NCBI GenBank assembly: GCA_938005545.1
Contig: CALKXV010000013.1
Span: forward strand, 62,001-126,000
Origin: an uncultured Paracoccaceae bacterium
GTDB taxonomy: Bacteria > Pseudomonadota > Alphaproteobacteria > Rhodobacterales > Rhodobacteraceae
Length of the DNA stretch: 64,000 nt
Direction: 5' to 3'
Shown here: one piece after another, positions 36,361-45,680 of the stretch
Layout of the letters: each line of letters starts with the position of its first letter
How positions within the stretch are numbered: the stretch's first letter is position 1
Translations under genes and position numbers: made by a program
The notes under the pieces: generated by a model
What the model saw: the letters and a program-made list of their open reading frames with translations, nothing else
Database searches by the model: none
What the model was told of the DNA's origin: nothing

Positions 36361-38535
36361 ATGCGTAAGAGAGCCCAGTCTGATTCCATTGACGGCATCC
36401 TGCGTGATTTAGGCGAAGATGCACCAAGGCCAATCGCGCCCGAAGCTTGGTTTCTTGGAGGCAATGCCGAAAACGCCGACCTTCTGGGCGCGTTGCTGAC
36501 CGAGGCGCTGGCCGGTCACGTCAAAAACCGACAGGCCTATGCGCCAAAAGACCCGGATTTCCTTTACGACGAAGACCGAAACGCCGACTTTGCCAAGACC
36601 AGCGACGAGATGTTGGTCAGCTTGAAAGACCTCAATGACAAGCTGAAAGGTTCGATTCCCTTGTCGAGCTTTCGCAATCAGTCGCACATGTATTGGGACA
36701 TCACGTTGCCGGGTATCGCGGGATATGTGGCGGGCATGCTGCACAATCAAAACCAGGCCGCAGCCGAGGCATCGCCGGTTACTACCGCGATTGAATATTT
36801 TGTGGGCCAGCAGCTTTGCACGATGCTTGGCTATGACACGGATGCCGTGCCTAAGCCATGGGGGCACATCACCGCTGGCGGCACGATCGCAAATGTTGAG
36901 GCCGCATGGGCGGCGCGAAATCTGCGCTTCCAAGCTGTGGCACTTGCCCACACAATCAAAACCAATGTGGACTTCGTCGATGCGCGCAACCTGACCGTAA
37001 AGACCTGTGACGGGAGGCGCATGGCGATCTCAAGGCTTTCAGATTGGGAGCTGATCAACATCGCAGTCGACGACATGCTTGACCTGCCTCACCGTCTAGA
37101 AAGCGCTGCTGGTATCCCCGAAGAAGCCATCGCGGCCGCCCTGGATACGTTTTCAGTGCAAGCCACCGGGCTTTTAGATTTTTACAGCAAGGCCTTGCCG
37201 AAGACCGCCGCACCGGTGGTTCTGGTTCCTGCGACAGCGCACTATTCATGGGCAAGGGCCTGCGGGATCATGGGCGTTGGGTTGAGCCAAATGATCCCGA
37301 TCGCGGTCGATCATGATGGCCGGATGAGCACGGTCGCACTGCGCGCGGCTCTTAGCCGATTCCAGACCGAGAAGCGTCCCGTGCTAATGGTCGTCGCCGT
37401 CATGGGTACAACGACCGAAAGCGCGGTGGACCCGCTTGCCGATATCTTGGATATCCGGGACGAATACCGCGAAACGGGACTTGACTTTGTAGTCCATGCC
37501 GACGCGGCTTGGGGTGGGTACTTTGCCTCTATCCTGCGGCCCGCGACGAAAGGGCCCTTTGGGGCAACCAGCCCGCTTGCACCCATGAGCAACTATGTAG
37601 TTCGCCAGTTTGAAGCACTTGGCGAGGCCGATACGATAACTGTCGATCCGCACAAGGCAGGGTTCATTCCTTACCCAGCCGGTGCGCTATGCTATCGCAG
37701 TGGGATCATGCCGGGGTTGATCACTGTTGTGGCTGACATTGTGTACCATGGCGGCGATGCCATGACGATGGGAGCATGTGCGCTGGCGGGGTCCAGCCCC
37801 GGCGCATCGTCGACCGCTGTGTATCTATCACATCAAGCGATCCCTCCCAACCAGATGGGGTATGGCGACCTGCTTGGACGGTGTCTTTTTAATGCGAAAA
37901 GATTCTACGCCGCGCTGGTGACGATGGCCAAGGACAATGACCCATTTGTGTTAGTCCCATTCAAACCGCTTCCTGCCGAGCGCGCTGGAAAAACGTCCAT
38001 TGAAATCGCCGAGCAGTGCGCCTTGATTGACGACCAAATCGTTGGCCTGAAAAACGAGGTGTTGAAACAAAAACTTCACGATGACGCGGCACTGAAAGAG
38101 CTATTTGATGAATTGGGCCCGGACTTGACTGTCTTCAATTACGCTTTCAATTTCCGCACCGCCGAGGGGATAAATGCAGATTTGAACTTAATGAACGAAT
38201 TAAACACATCGATCTTCAACGCCTGCAGCATTCAAAAGAACGAAAAATACGAAGTACCACCGCAGCAGATTTTCTTGACGGCGCACAGTTTTGATCCCAG
38301 GATGCATGGGCAAGATTTCTGCGATCATTTCACCGCACGGGCCGGGGCTACACCCATTGCAGGCGAGAAGATCGATTATCTGGTGTCGACTATGCAAAAC
38401 CCTTGGATCACCAATACTTCGCGCGGCAATTTCATCCCAAATTTGCGTGATATTCTGCGGCACATTGTTCAAAACGAAGTCGCGACTATCGTTCACCGTC
38501 ACGGGCTGACTCCTATGCCCAAATCAAAGAGCTAA
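36361..38535 (+). CDS. Large PLP-dependent decarboxylase (group II type)
   Basis: The 724-residue enzyme shows the fold-type I decarboxylase pattern: HITAGGTIANVEA for phosphate binding, HADAAWGGYF with the PLP Asp, and the Schiff-base Lys in DPHKAGFIPYPAGA. This group removes the carboxylate from amino acids such as tyrosine, glutamate or DOPA. It is some 200 residues longer than ordinary group II decarboxylases, with an extra C-terminal part (about 520-724) that includes LTAHSFDPRMHG. An AAAGGGG site precedes the ATG; a GTG lies one codon before. The role in a P47-like operon is unknown, perhaps making a bioactive amine. Confidence 0.83.
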   Translation: MRKRAQSDSIDGILRDLGEDAPRPIAPEAWFLGGNAENADLLGALLTEALAGHVKNRQAYAPKDPDFLYDEDRNADFAKTSDEMLVSLKDLNDKLKGSIPLSSFRNQSHMYWDITLPGIAGYVAGMLHNQNQAAAEASPVTTAIEYFVGQQLCTMLGYDTDAVPKPWGHITAGGTIANVEAAWAARNLRFQAVALAHTIKTNVDFVDARNLTVKTCDGRRMAISRLSDWELINIAVDDMLDLPHRLESAAGIPEEAIAAALDTFSVQATGLLDFYSKALPKTAAPVVLVPATAHYSWARACGIMGVGLSQMIPIAVDHDGRMSTVALRAALSRFQTEKRPVLMVVAVMGTTTESAVDPLADILDIRDEYRETGLDFVVHADAAWGGYFASILRPATKGPFGATSPLAPMSNYVVRQFEALGEADTITVDPHKAGFIPYPAGALCYRSGIMPGLITVVADIVYHGGDAMTMGACALAGSSPGASSTAVYLSHQAIPPNQMGYGDLLGRCLFNAKRFYAALVTMAKDNDPFVLVPFKPLPAERAGKTSIEIAEQCALIDDQIVGLKNEVLKQKLHDDAALKELFDELGPDLTVFNYAFNFRTAEGINADLNLMNELNTSIFNACSIQKNEKYEVPPQQIFLTAHSFDPRMHGQDFCDHFTARAGATPIAGEKIDYLVSTMQNPWITNTSRGNFIPNLRDILRHIVQNEVATIVHRHGLTPMPKSKS

Positions 38536-38538
38536 ACT

Positions 38539-39489
38539 ATGGTCCACATGAAGCCGCATATGCCGGAACCCGATGTCAAAAATATCCCACACCAGCACGC
38601 TTTTGTGCTGGTCGGTAACCAGACTTTTTTCGCAGTTCACATGGCGCAATTTCATTGCGAGCTACACAAATATCAATTGATTTTCAAATTCACGCTGAAC
38701 GGTAAGGATGATGCTTTGCGGGAATTACGCGAAGAATTCCCAAATGAAGCGCTTTTTTTCTGCAATAGCGACGATAAAGAAGATTGGTTTTCCATTCCCT
38801 CTGTCGCGGCGGGCAATAGTGACGGATCTAAGAAAGAGCTGCGCGGCAATATATTTATCGGCATGCGTCCGTTTCCATCAGAAAATGATATGCCGCCACA
38901 TTTCTTTCCGTGGAAATGCGACCGCGCCATTCCGGCGATCCCGGATGTAACCGTTACTGTCGAACGCGTTGTCCTTTTTCGCCCGTATGCGCATCACGAA
39001 GAGCTGCCCGACTTTGCAACGTATTTCCTATGGGGTGAAGGGTCTGAGGCGCATATCACCAACAAGCAAATCGCAATGATGTCCAGCAGCGAATTTGAAA
39101 CCCGCGCCTTTGGCCCAGATGTTGATTTTGTGGGCTCGCTCAGCATTCCACCCAATCTCGATCCCGAACATGACCCCGATCCGGTGACCCCCGTAGACTG
39201 GCTTGAAGATACGCTCTTAAGCGCCTCGACCATCATCACTGTCCCGTCAATTCATGTGCGTGATCTTGATACGGGTGAGATCACTATCCCTCCAACCCCG
39301 CCTTTAAAACACGGTACGACCTATTCCGCACTCTATCGCGGCGTCACACCTGCGCGGCCCATCACGATGGGGCCAACTTTCATGTATTGCACCGCCGTTA
39401 TCAACACGCCCGACAGAGTACCTAACCCTAAAGACGACATTTTTGGCATCTTTCCCATGCCCAAGAATTTCTGGGGGCCGGCGCCATGA
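38539..39489 (+). CDS. Uncharacterised conserved-looking protein of the P47-like operon
   Basis: The 316-residue protein is unfamiliar. It lacks a signal peptide and membrane segments and is rich in Pro, Phe and His (HQHAFVLVGNQTFFAVHMAQ near the N-terminus; PPHFFPWKCDRAIPAIPDVT in the middle). The His-x-His start and aromatic clusters may bind a metal, but no motif is decisive. Its start lies three bases after the decarboxylase stop, and its end overlaps the cyclase start (ATGA), so it is tightly coupled to both and probably supports their chemistry. Confidence 0.72.
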   Translation: MVHMKPHMPEPDVKNIPHQHAFVLVGNQTFFAVHMAQFHCELHKYQLIFKFTLNGKDDALRELREEFPNEALFFCNSDDKEDWFSIPSVAAGNSDGSKKELRGNIFIGMRPFPSENDMPPHFFPWKCDRAIPAIPDVTVTVERVVLFRPYAHHEELPDFATYFLWGEGSEAHITNKQIAMMSSSEFETRAFGPDVDFVGSLSIPPNLDPEHDPDPVTPVDWLEDTLLSASTIITVPSIHVRDLDTGEITIPPTPPLKHGTTYSALYRGVTPARPITMGPTFMYCTAVINTPDRVPNPKDDIFGIFPMPKNFWGPAP

Positions 39490-40256
39490 AACACGAACAC
39501 ACCGACGGCAATGCCGAACTTTGGGCCACGGTATTTGGTCCCGGCCACCCGGACCTAAAAAAACAACACAAGATGCACAAACTGATGCCGTCAGCGCCGC
39601 GCTGTCGAATGTGTCTTGTTCCGTTTGGCGGAATTGGCGGTTGGATTATGTCCAAGAGAGGCAAGGCCCCATCTTCGCGCAATCAGCACTACTGCAACGC
39701 CTGCGACAGCTTTCTACAGGCTTTTCCCGGTGGGGCCGAAGTCGAAATGTCTATTCTTTATGTCGATATTCGCAACTCTGTCAGCGCTGCCGAAGGCACG
39801 CCAGCAGCGGATGTTTCAAAAAGGGTCAATGGGTTTCTCAAGCGCGCCACAGACATAATAACCCAAGGAGATGGCTTCGTGATGGCCTTTTATGGCGACT
39901 GTGTTGTTGCCGTTTGGCCGCCGGGGTTTTCAGGGCCAGAGCATGCGGAAAAGGCGCTTAGCACAGCACGCGCATTGCGGGAAGCTTTTGGCGAAGAGGA
40001 TGACGTACCTGCGGGCACCGGCGTGCACACTGGCACGGTCTTTATCGGCACCGTAGAGGCAGGAAAGGGGACGTTCCGCGACATCTCGATCTTCGGTCAT
40101 GACGTAAATGTGACTGCAAGGCTCGCCACGGCTGCCATAGCAGGTCAAGCCTTGGCGTCCAACGCAAGTGCAACCTTTGCAGGGCTTTCTACGAGCAACG
40201 CTCAGACGCTGGAAATGAAAGGCATGACTGAGCCTGTGATCGCCATACCGATCTAA
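39486..40256 (+). CDS. Class III adenylate/guanylate cyclase with zinc-ribbon-like N-terminus
   Basis: The 256-residue protein has four Cys in an N-terminal zinc-ribbon pattern (Cys40 and 43, Cys70 and 73) followed by a class III cyclase domain. The metal ligands fit Asp94 (ILYVDIRNS) and Asp138 (FYGDCVVAV), and the transition-state pair fits Asn208 and Arg212 in GHDVNVTARL, so it looks active. Asp206 in that motif argues for ATP rather than GTP. Last gene of the operon, coupled to the previous gene by ATGA. It could supply the cAMP sensed by the Crp-type regulator at the other end. Confidence 0.85.
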   Translation: MKHEHTDGNAELWATVFGPGHPDLKKQHKMHKLMPSAPRCRMCLVPFGGIGGWIMSKRGKAPSSRNQHYCNACDSFLQAFPGGAEVEMSILYVDIRNSVSAAEGTPAADVSKRVNGFLKRATDIITQGDGFVMAFYGDCVVAVWPPGFSGPEHAEKALSTARALREAFGEEDDVPAGTGVHTGTVFIGTVEAGKGTFRDISIFGHDVNVTARLATAAIAGQALASNASATFAGLSTSNAQTLEMKGMTEPVIAIPI

Positions 40257-40529
40257 CGGTCTTAAAAGGGGAATGGCCGAGACCTGAGAGGCATGTGCCC
40301 GTCACTTAATGTAAAACAGTCAATCAACCTTCAAGAACTGCGGCTCTTGCAGCAGCGACGTTGTGTGCCTTACCCTCAATCAAACCAATTGACTCTAAAA
40401 CTTCGAAGTCTGTCTTGGCCTATCTGAAAGCATTGTTTTAAAACCTGCTCTGCCGCCAACCCCAAGCGGACCTGTCGCGGTTTGATGCCGCTCCTTTGAT
40501 AGCATTTATTGCAACAAAGGAGACGAACT
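40257..40529. other. Gene-free stretch after the P47-like operon
   Basis: No gene is supported in these 273 bp. A weak GGTCT/AGACC pairing just after the cyclase stop might end the operon transcript. On the minus strand a short degraded reading (LESIGLIEGKAHNVAAARA) suggests the end of a dead gene I cannot name. Confidence 0.4.
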
Positions 40530-40695
40530 ATGGGACTGAAACGGACGGACGAATTTCGCCAAGATGCGGTACCGGTCGCGCTGACACGCGGGCTGACGCG
40601 CAAACAGGTGGAATCTGATTTTGGGCGCTGGCCTTTCGACGTTGAACAAGTGGGTTTCCGTCGGATATCAGCGATCAATATCCTCGTGATCCATG
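40530..40695 (+). pseudogene. IS3-family orfA remnant, frameshifted
   Basis: MGLKRTDEFRQDAV then ALTRGLTRKQVESD is the typical start of an IS3-group OrfA helix-turn-helix protein. After residue 30 the frame slips by one base and the continuation DLGAGLSTLNKWVS appears in another frame, so the gene is broken. No orfB follows. Confidence 0.7.
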
Positions 40696-40705
40696 CGACT
40701 TCTGC

Positions 40706-40915
40706 CTAACGGGCACCACCTGAACAATCGATCAGTTGAATGTCCGCTTTCCCGATGCCAGAGCTCCCATAGACCATCAGACCTGGCATGCGACTCTGTC
40801 GCGGCGTTTCCATTAATGATGTTAATCGATTGAGGACAATCGTTGCACGATCAAAAGCGATCCAGTGGTCGCTGCGAATGCGGTCAATTCTTTCGGTTTG
40901 GGTCATCAAATTCAT
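40706..40915 (-). pseudogene. TniB-type transposition ATPase, N-terminal fragment
   Basis: The 69-codon fragment reads ERIDRIRSDHWIAFDRAT, then RMPGLMVYGSSGIGK, the N-terminus and Walker A region of TniB-like AAA ATPases of Tn402/Tn5053-type transposons. It diverges right after Walker A, close to the IS3 remnant, which may have caused the break. It overlaps the tniA fragment, the usual tniA-tniB arrangement. Confidence 0.7.
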
Positions 40916-41459
40916 CTATGGGATAGGTTGGAAGATCAGGGTTGCCGGTATCAATCGCGAACATTTCACGAGAAGGGTCGCGCTGCTTTTGGGCCTTTGG
41001 CAGGCGCGCATCCCGCTCTTTACCCAGCCTGGCTGCCTTGGTTTTCTGGCGCGCTGCCTCGGCCAGACGCCTTTGCGCGTCTACCATATCAAAGAGCGCC
41101 TTTTCGTGGATCCGCCCACCGTGCTTTTCTTTCCATTCTTTCCATTCTTTTCGGGCGCGGCGACTTTCCCAAAGAGAGATTTCGGGATGACTGAGATTTC
41201 GGTAGCGCGCTTCGATCATAGGACCGTTGTCTACCTGCACCCAAATCTTCGATAGGTTCCGCGGATCAAATCTGACTTTCACCTTCTCTTTGCCCCGCCC
41301 GATCAAGGACGCAAACGCATCATTCCAGTAGCGCACTTCAAAAAGCGTGATCCCTGTGCGACCAAGCTTGCGCCATTCAAACAGCATGAAGCTCGATCGA
41401 AACGCGTCGACATCGACAACTTGGCTTCTCTGACGAACGTTTCCTTGCTCTTGTTGACC
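40884..41459 (-). pseudogene. TniA/Mu-type transposase, C-terminal fragment
   Basis: From about 41459 downward the frame reads QRSQVVDVDAFRSSFMLFEW, then LFEVRYWNDAFASLIGRG and KVKVRFDPRNLSKIWVQVD. These belong to the C-terminal domain of Mu/TniA/TnsB-type DDE transposases. A stop precedes it in frame, so the catalytic core is gone. An ATG at 41387 opens a 167-codon frame inside it. The fragment and tniB' are what is left of a Tn402/Tn5053-type transposon. Confidence 0.75.
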
Positions 41460-41567
41460 TCCTCAGGTGTTCAGTGCGGTGAAGACTGGTCGCGAACCCA
41501 AACTTTCAACGCAGGTCAATGCCGCATCCTACAGATGCAGGAGCCGCCAGGATACTCAGCCGATCCA

Positions 41568-43553
41568 TCAGAAGATAAAGGACTCGCGATGTCTGCGCGT
41601 TTCTTCGACTTTTAGCTCGGTAAGTGCGGCGTCGCTCCAATCCATCAATGAATCGGGTCCGCACATAAATACCTCGCGATCCTTCACGTCTGCGACGCCT
41701 TGCAGGTCGTCGGTCTGCAAGCGTCTTTGCTCAAGTGTCAGCCCTCCGTTGGAGAAGTTCTGGCGCAGATTATCTAAAGCGGATTGAGAGTTTGCCTGAT
41801 GCTCTGTGACGCTCTGGAACACAAGAACGCGAAGGTTCACACCTGCGGGTCTGGGGCCGCTCTGCGATACAAAATGCCTCACGACACAGATGTCGTCATC
41901 GCGACCGGAAAACAGAAGAACGATGTCGCTCGATAGGTGGTCGGGGTTCGCATCTGCAACCTGTTTGATCCCGTCCCACATTGCCATGAACGGGGTGACG
42001 CCAACGCCGCCCGCGATCCACAGCATCTTTGGTGGGATACCTGGAAGCCCTCCGTCAGGGCCCGGTGAGAAGCACGTAAAGCCGGCACCGGTGCCCTTGA
42101 AGTCAATCGGTATCTTTTGCTCGATCAGCTTGTCCGCATTGTCGTGCATGACATTGGACATCAATCCGCCGGGCATTCGTTTGACGGTAACGCTGACACG
42201 ATCGCTTGCGCGGAACGAACGACTTTCAGCGTCAAAATCCGGTACGCTCGAAATTGTCCAAGTGCGCACATAATCTTCGTTGACCAACTGAGGGTTAGCC
42301 TCGTTCATATGGCTGTATCCGGCACCCAAAATCTTCGAGAAATCGAATACTCCGAACCCGCCGGGCAAAGGCGCATCGACCGGGGATGACAAGTCGAAGT
42401 TGAACGTCTTGATACTGTCGGAAAGGTCTTGCGTTGACGCGAGCGTGGCTGTGATCGCAGCCATACCGTCATGGGCGGTAATGGCGTGCCCCATCTGATC
42501 CAGTTCCTGCCGCAAGTACTTTACCGGCGGGTTGTAAGGCGACAACTGCTCCTTGGACGTCAGCCTGAGGTTGAGGCCATTTTTGACCAGGACCGCACCA
42601 GTTACCTTGATGCGCGTCAACAGGCTGGTACGCGGAATGAGAGCTTCGGCGTTCGTATCAAACAGGTTTTCAGCCTCGCCGGTCACGTAAAGGACATGTC
42701 CATTGACGAAGTCGGGAAAGACAAGCCCGACTTGTGGATCGGTCTCGATATTACCCAAGGATTGATAAAAGCGATTGCCGGAGTGGTCCGGCAAAACCAG
42801 ATATGTCGTGACACCATCGCCATCTTCCTCTTCGTAGATGCGCGTAAATCCGGGGGCGCCGCCACGGTGGTTAACGCCCATGTCAGCCTGAATGCCGGAA
42901 GCATTGTCTTCGGTACTGTGTTTCGTTGCCAAAAAGACAGTGCTTGCGCGATCAACCACGGCTTTGGCGTCAGCAGGCAAGGCAGAAGTGCTCGCGTAAA
43001 AGCTGTCATAAGACAGTTCGGCCGTGCGCTGCGCATGGGCCAATGTGCGCACGGTTATGTATTTCGGGCAATTCCCAAGGTGTTGGTTGGACGTGAGCCG
43101 AAGCTGCACCTTTCCTGTATCTTCGACAGAGACTGTGTCGACTGACCCAGCTATCTTGTTGCGACGACGGTTGCTGAAATCGATCCCAACTCCAGCAAAA
43201 AGCCGCCCGTCCCCGGTAGATGCCGGCTCCTGCTGCAAGGCACGCGCAAAAGGGTCATAAGGGGACGTCTGTGCAATGACATCCGTCGTGTTGTCATCTA
43301 ACACTTTGATGCCGACAGACGGGTCATCATCCGACGTCATGACCAAAACGCTGACCCACGGACGCCCCCGGTTATCCAGCGTGGCCAAAGGCAAGTAAGA
43401 CAGGCCGGCAAAAAAATCCGCATGCTGCTGCGGCATATCGTGGTTTATATACTGCGGCATTCCTTCGATGATTTCTTGTGGTGTGCTACGACGCTCTTGC
43501 ATCAGCAACTCACCCTTATGCGATTTATGTAACTGCGCCATTGCCGGTTCCAT
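41568..43553 (-). CDS. PPOX-fold / ferredoxin-reductase fusion flavoprotein
   Basis: The protein (about 661 residues) has an N-terminal pyridoxamine-phosphate-oxidase-like split barrel (FFAGLSYLPLATLDNRGRPW) and a second such segment with TVFLATKH and GGAPGFTRI. A C-terminal flavin reductase module follows, with FAD-binding RTWTISSVPDFD and the nucleotide segment WIAGGVGVTPFMAM, ending in VFMCGPDSLMDW. No 2Fe-2S motif follows. It is probably a cytosolic oxidoreductase acting on a flavin-type cofactor or nitro compound. Starts at 43553, 43541 or 43502 are all possible; the last has the best AAGGGTGAG site but would lose the HKSHKGE segment. Confidence 0.83.
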   Translation of the reverse strand: MEPAMAQLHKSHKGELLMQERRSTPQEIIEGMPQYINHDMPQQHADFFAGLSYLPLATLDNRGRPWVSVLVMTSDDDPSVGIKVLDDNTTDVIAQTSPYDPFARALQQEPASTGDGRLFAGVGIDFSNRRRNKIAGSVDTVSVEDTGKVQLRLTSNQHLGNCPKYITVRTLAHAQRTAELSYDSFYASTSALPADAKAVVDRASTVFLATKHSTEDNASGIQADMGVNHRGGAPGFTRIYEEEDGDGVTTYLVLPDHSGNRFYQSLGNIETDPQVGLVFPDFVNGHVLYVTGEAENLFDTNAEALIPRTSLLTRIKVTGAVLVKNGLNLRLTSKEQLSPYNPPVKYLRQELDQMGHAITAHDGMAAITATLASTQDLSDSIKTFNFDLSSPVDAPLPGGFGVFDFSKILGAGYSHMNEANPQLVNEDYVRTWTISSVPDFDAESRSFRASDRVSVTVKRMPGGLMSNVMHDNADKLIEQKIPIDFKGTGAGFTCFSPGPDGGLPGIPPKMLWIAGGVGVTPFMAMWDGIKQVADANPDHLSSDIVLLFSGRDDDICVVRHFVSQSGPRPAGVNLRVLVFQSVTEHQANSQSALDNLRQNFSNGGLTLEQRRLQTDDLQGVADVKDREVFMCGPDSLMDWSDAALTELKVEETRRHRESFIF

Positions 43554-43799
43554 TTGTTTGTCTCGTAACAGGCTGCATTCAAGCCGCTTTTGGCGGCCAA
43601 CACAAACCGCCATTGAAGCACATTTTGCGACCTTCATGGGTTAAAGTTGCCCTATCGGCAGCCCTTGTCATCAATTTTGGATCAGATATCCAAATCGCTC
43701 AGCCCCTAGTGATCGTCAGGATGCTAACCTGATCGCCGTTTCGCGCGCGGAAGGTAGGAGAGGATGGCGCGTGGCATCAGACGTCATTTCAGACACCCG

Positions 43800-44423
43800 T
43801 CATTCAGCCACAAGGCCAACGGCTGTCGCCGGCATTGCTTCAAATCCGGGCAGGGCTTCAAAACGGGCGATCCAAGCGCGTACATTCGGGTAGGGTTCAA
43901 GCGAGATGTTTCCTTCTGGCGCATGAGCGGTATAGGAGTACGTCGCAACATCTGCGATCGTTGCTCGGTCACCAACAAGCCATTCGCGACCTTCAAGACC
44001 CTGTTCGAGTTTCAGCATGGCTTTGCTGGCCGTTGCCGCTGCAAAGTCCGGGTCCAAACCTGCACCAAAAACAGTGATCAATCGCGCCGCACAAGACCCA
44101 AACGCGATTTCACCTGCGGCTAGAGTAAGCCATCGCTGGATATTGGCCTCATCGACGGGTGTGTTTGGCATCCAATCAGGCGCGAAAGTTCGAGCAAGAT
44201 AGACAAGAATTGCGTTCGAATCCGACACGACGACCTCGCCATCTTCTAGAACCGGTACTTGGCCATTTGGGTTCATCGCCAGAAACTCGGGCGACTTGTG
44301 CGCACCAGCTGCCAGATCAACGGGAACTGCTTCATGTGCGATCCCTGCGAGCTTTGCGAAAACCAAAGCCCGATGTGCGTGACCTGATTTTGCGAAATGG
44401 TGAATACGAACGGCGTTTGGCAT
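43800..44423 (-). CDS. Glutathione S-transferase family protein
   Basis: The 207-residue protein has an N-terminal thioredoxin-fold GST domain, with the conserved NPNGQVPVLEDGEVVVSDSN (51-70) for glutathione contact, and an all-helical C-terminal domain with LVGDRATIADVATYSYTAHA. Ser13 or His15 of FAKSGHAHR may be the activating residue. The acceptor is unknown. It is divergent from a LysR gene, which probably controls it. Confidence 0.9.
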   Translation of the reverse strand: MPNAVRIHHFAKSGHAHRALVFAKLAGIAHEAVPVDLAAGAHKSPEFLAMNPNGQVPVLEDGEVVVSDSNAILVYLARTFAPDWMPNTPVDEANIQRWLTLAAGEIAFGSCAARLITVFGAGLDPDFAAATASKAMLKLEQGLEGREWLVGDRATIADVATYSYTAHAPEGNISLEPYPNVRAWIARFEALPGFEAMPATAVGLVAE

Positions 44424-44531
44424 AAGTGTCTCCAGTCATCTTTCCAGCGCAGCGCAACAAATACTCGTTGCGCATCGTGAGGATAATTGCCAAAATTAGC
44501 GTAAGTTTAAGCCCTGAAGGGGCGCAATCAT

Positions 44532-45431
44532 ATGGACAAGATTGATCGCATGCGAGCCTTTGCGCTCGTTGCAAACAACGCCTCCTTCACCATCGCAGCA
44601 CAGCGCTTGGGGCGATCTGCGCGTTTGGTCAGCAAATACGTGGCTGACCTCGAGAACGCGCTCGGTGTGCAGCTGCTTAACCGAACAACACGCAGTGTTT
44701 CATTGACGGATGCGGGCGCGACATACTTGGCTATGTGCGAGCCACTTCTCGACGGGTTTGATGAGCTCGAAGAAAGAGTTAGAAATGAACAGACATCTCT
44801 ACGAGGTGCGATCCGCATTTCTGCGCCAACAGGATTTGGCGCATTGCGGCTTGCGCCATCGCTTGCTCTATTTGCCGCAAAGCACCCAAATGTAGAACTC
44901 GATCTTCAGTTTTCGGACCGTCGAGTGTCGGTTATAGAGGAAGGTTTCGATCTCGCCATCAGAATTGGCCCAATGCGTGACAGCTCACTCAAAGTTCGAC
45001 AACTTGGTCACATGCCTCTGGTCGTATGTGCATCGCCTGACTACTTAGAACGGATTGGGACGCCGAGCCACCCGCGCACGCTATCGACGCATGAGTGCAT
45101 TATCGACGGCAATACGACGGAACCGACAATTTGGAGGTTTCACATCAATGACCAAGAAGAGGCGGTGCCAGTGAATGGACGATTTCGGATGAACGCGCCC
45201 GCAGGATCCGCTCGTTTGGCTGCATCTGGGGCTGCAGTCGCTCGATGTCCTGCATATACGGTTGCCGACGCTCTGAATTCCGGAGATTTAGTAGAGCTTT
45301 TTGCAGCACACCGTGTCTCGCCATATGTTGTTGCGGCACTATTCCCACAGAACCGGCGTCTCACGACAAGAGTGCGGGCGCTCATCGATCACCTTGCCGG
45401 CGACACGGCATTATGTGTCGAAGGTTCATGA
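44532..45431 (+). CDS. LysR-family transcriptional regulator
   Basis: The 299-residue regulator starts MDKIDRMRAFALVANNASFT with the LysR winged helix (AAQRLGRSARLVSKYVADLE) and continues with a periplasmic-binding-like effector domain. It is divergent from the GST gene across 108 bp, the usual layout for a LysR protein that regulates its neighbour and itself. The effector is unknown. A terminator hairpin lies downstream. Confidence 0.92.
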   Translation: MDKIDRMRAFALVANNASFTIAAQRLGRSARLVSKYVADLENALGVQLLNRTTRSVSLTDAGATYLAMCEPLLDGFDELEERVRNEQTSLRGAIRISAPTGFGALRLAPSLALFAAKHPNVELDLQFSDRRVSVIEEGFDLAIRIGPMRDSSLKVRQLGHMPLVVCASPDYLERIGTPSHPRTLSTHECIIDGNTTEPTIWRFHINDQEEAVPVNGRFRMNAPAGSARLAASGAAVARCPAYTVADALNSGDLVELFAAHRVSPYVVAALFPQNRRLTTRVRALIDHLAGDTALCVEGS

Positions 45432-45614
45432 CTGACTGGCTTTATCAATCTGCTACACACACAAGATTGTTCAAGGTGAACTGGCGTTCGAAATAACTAT
45501 TCTCGAAACGACTTACGGCAGAGTTGAAAATCATATTGGAAGAAACTTCAGAATCCCACTTACCAAAGTATTTGTCGCAATCACCCTGCGCCAGAATGTG
45601 ACTGAGGCTTCGAC

Positions 45615-45647
45615 AAAGGGCCGCATACATTTTGTACGCAGCCCTTT
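45615..45647. terminator. Bidirectional terminator hairpin
   Basis: AAAGGGC pairs with GCCCTTT, extended by inner GC and TAC pairs, with a T-rich stretch after it and A-rich DNA before it. It sits between the LysR gene and the convergent thiolase and would stop both. Confidence 0.7.
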
Positions 45648-45680
45648 ATTTGTGCAAAATAGATGTGGTTCGAAGCCGTT

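Noticed and set aside
41120-41155. Short tandem repeat TTCTTTCCA
   Set aside because: It is the antisense of a Lys-Glu-Trp repeat in the tniA fragment, not an independent repeat.
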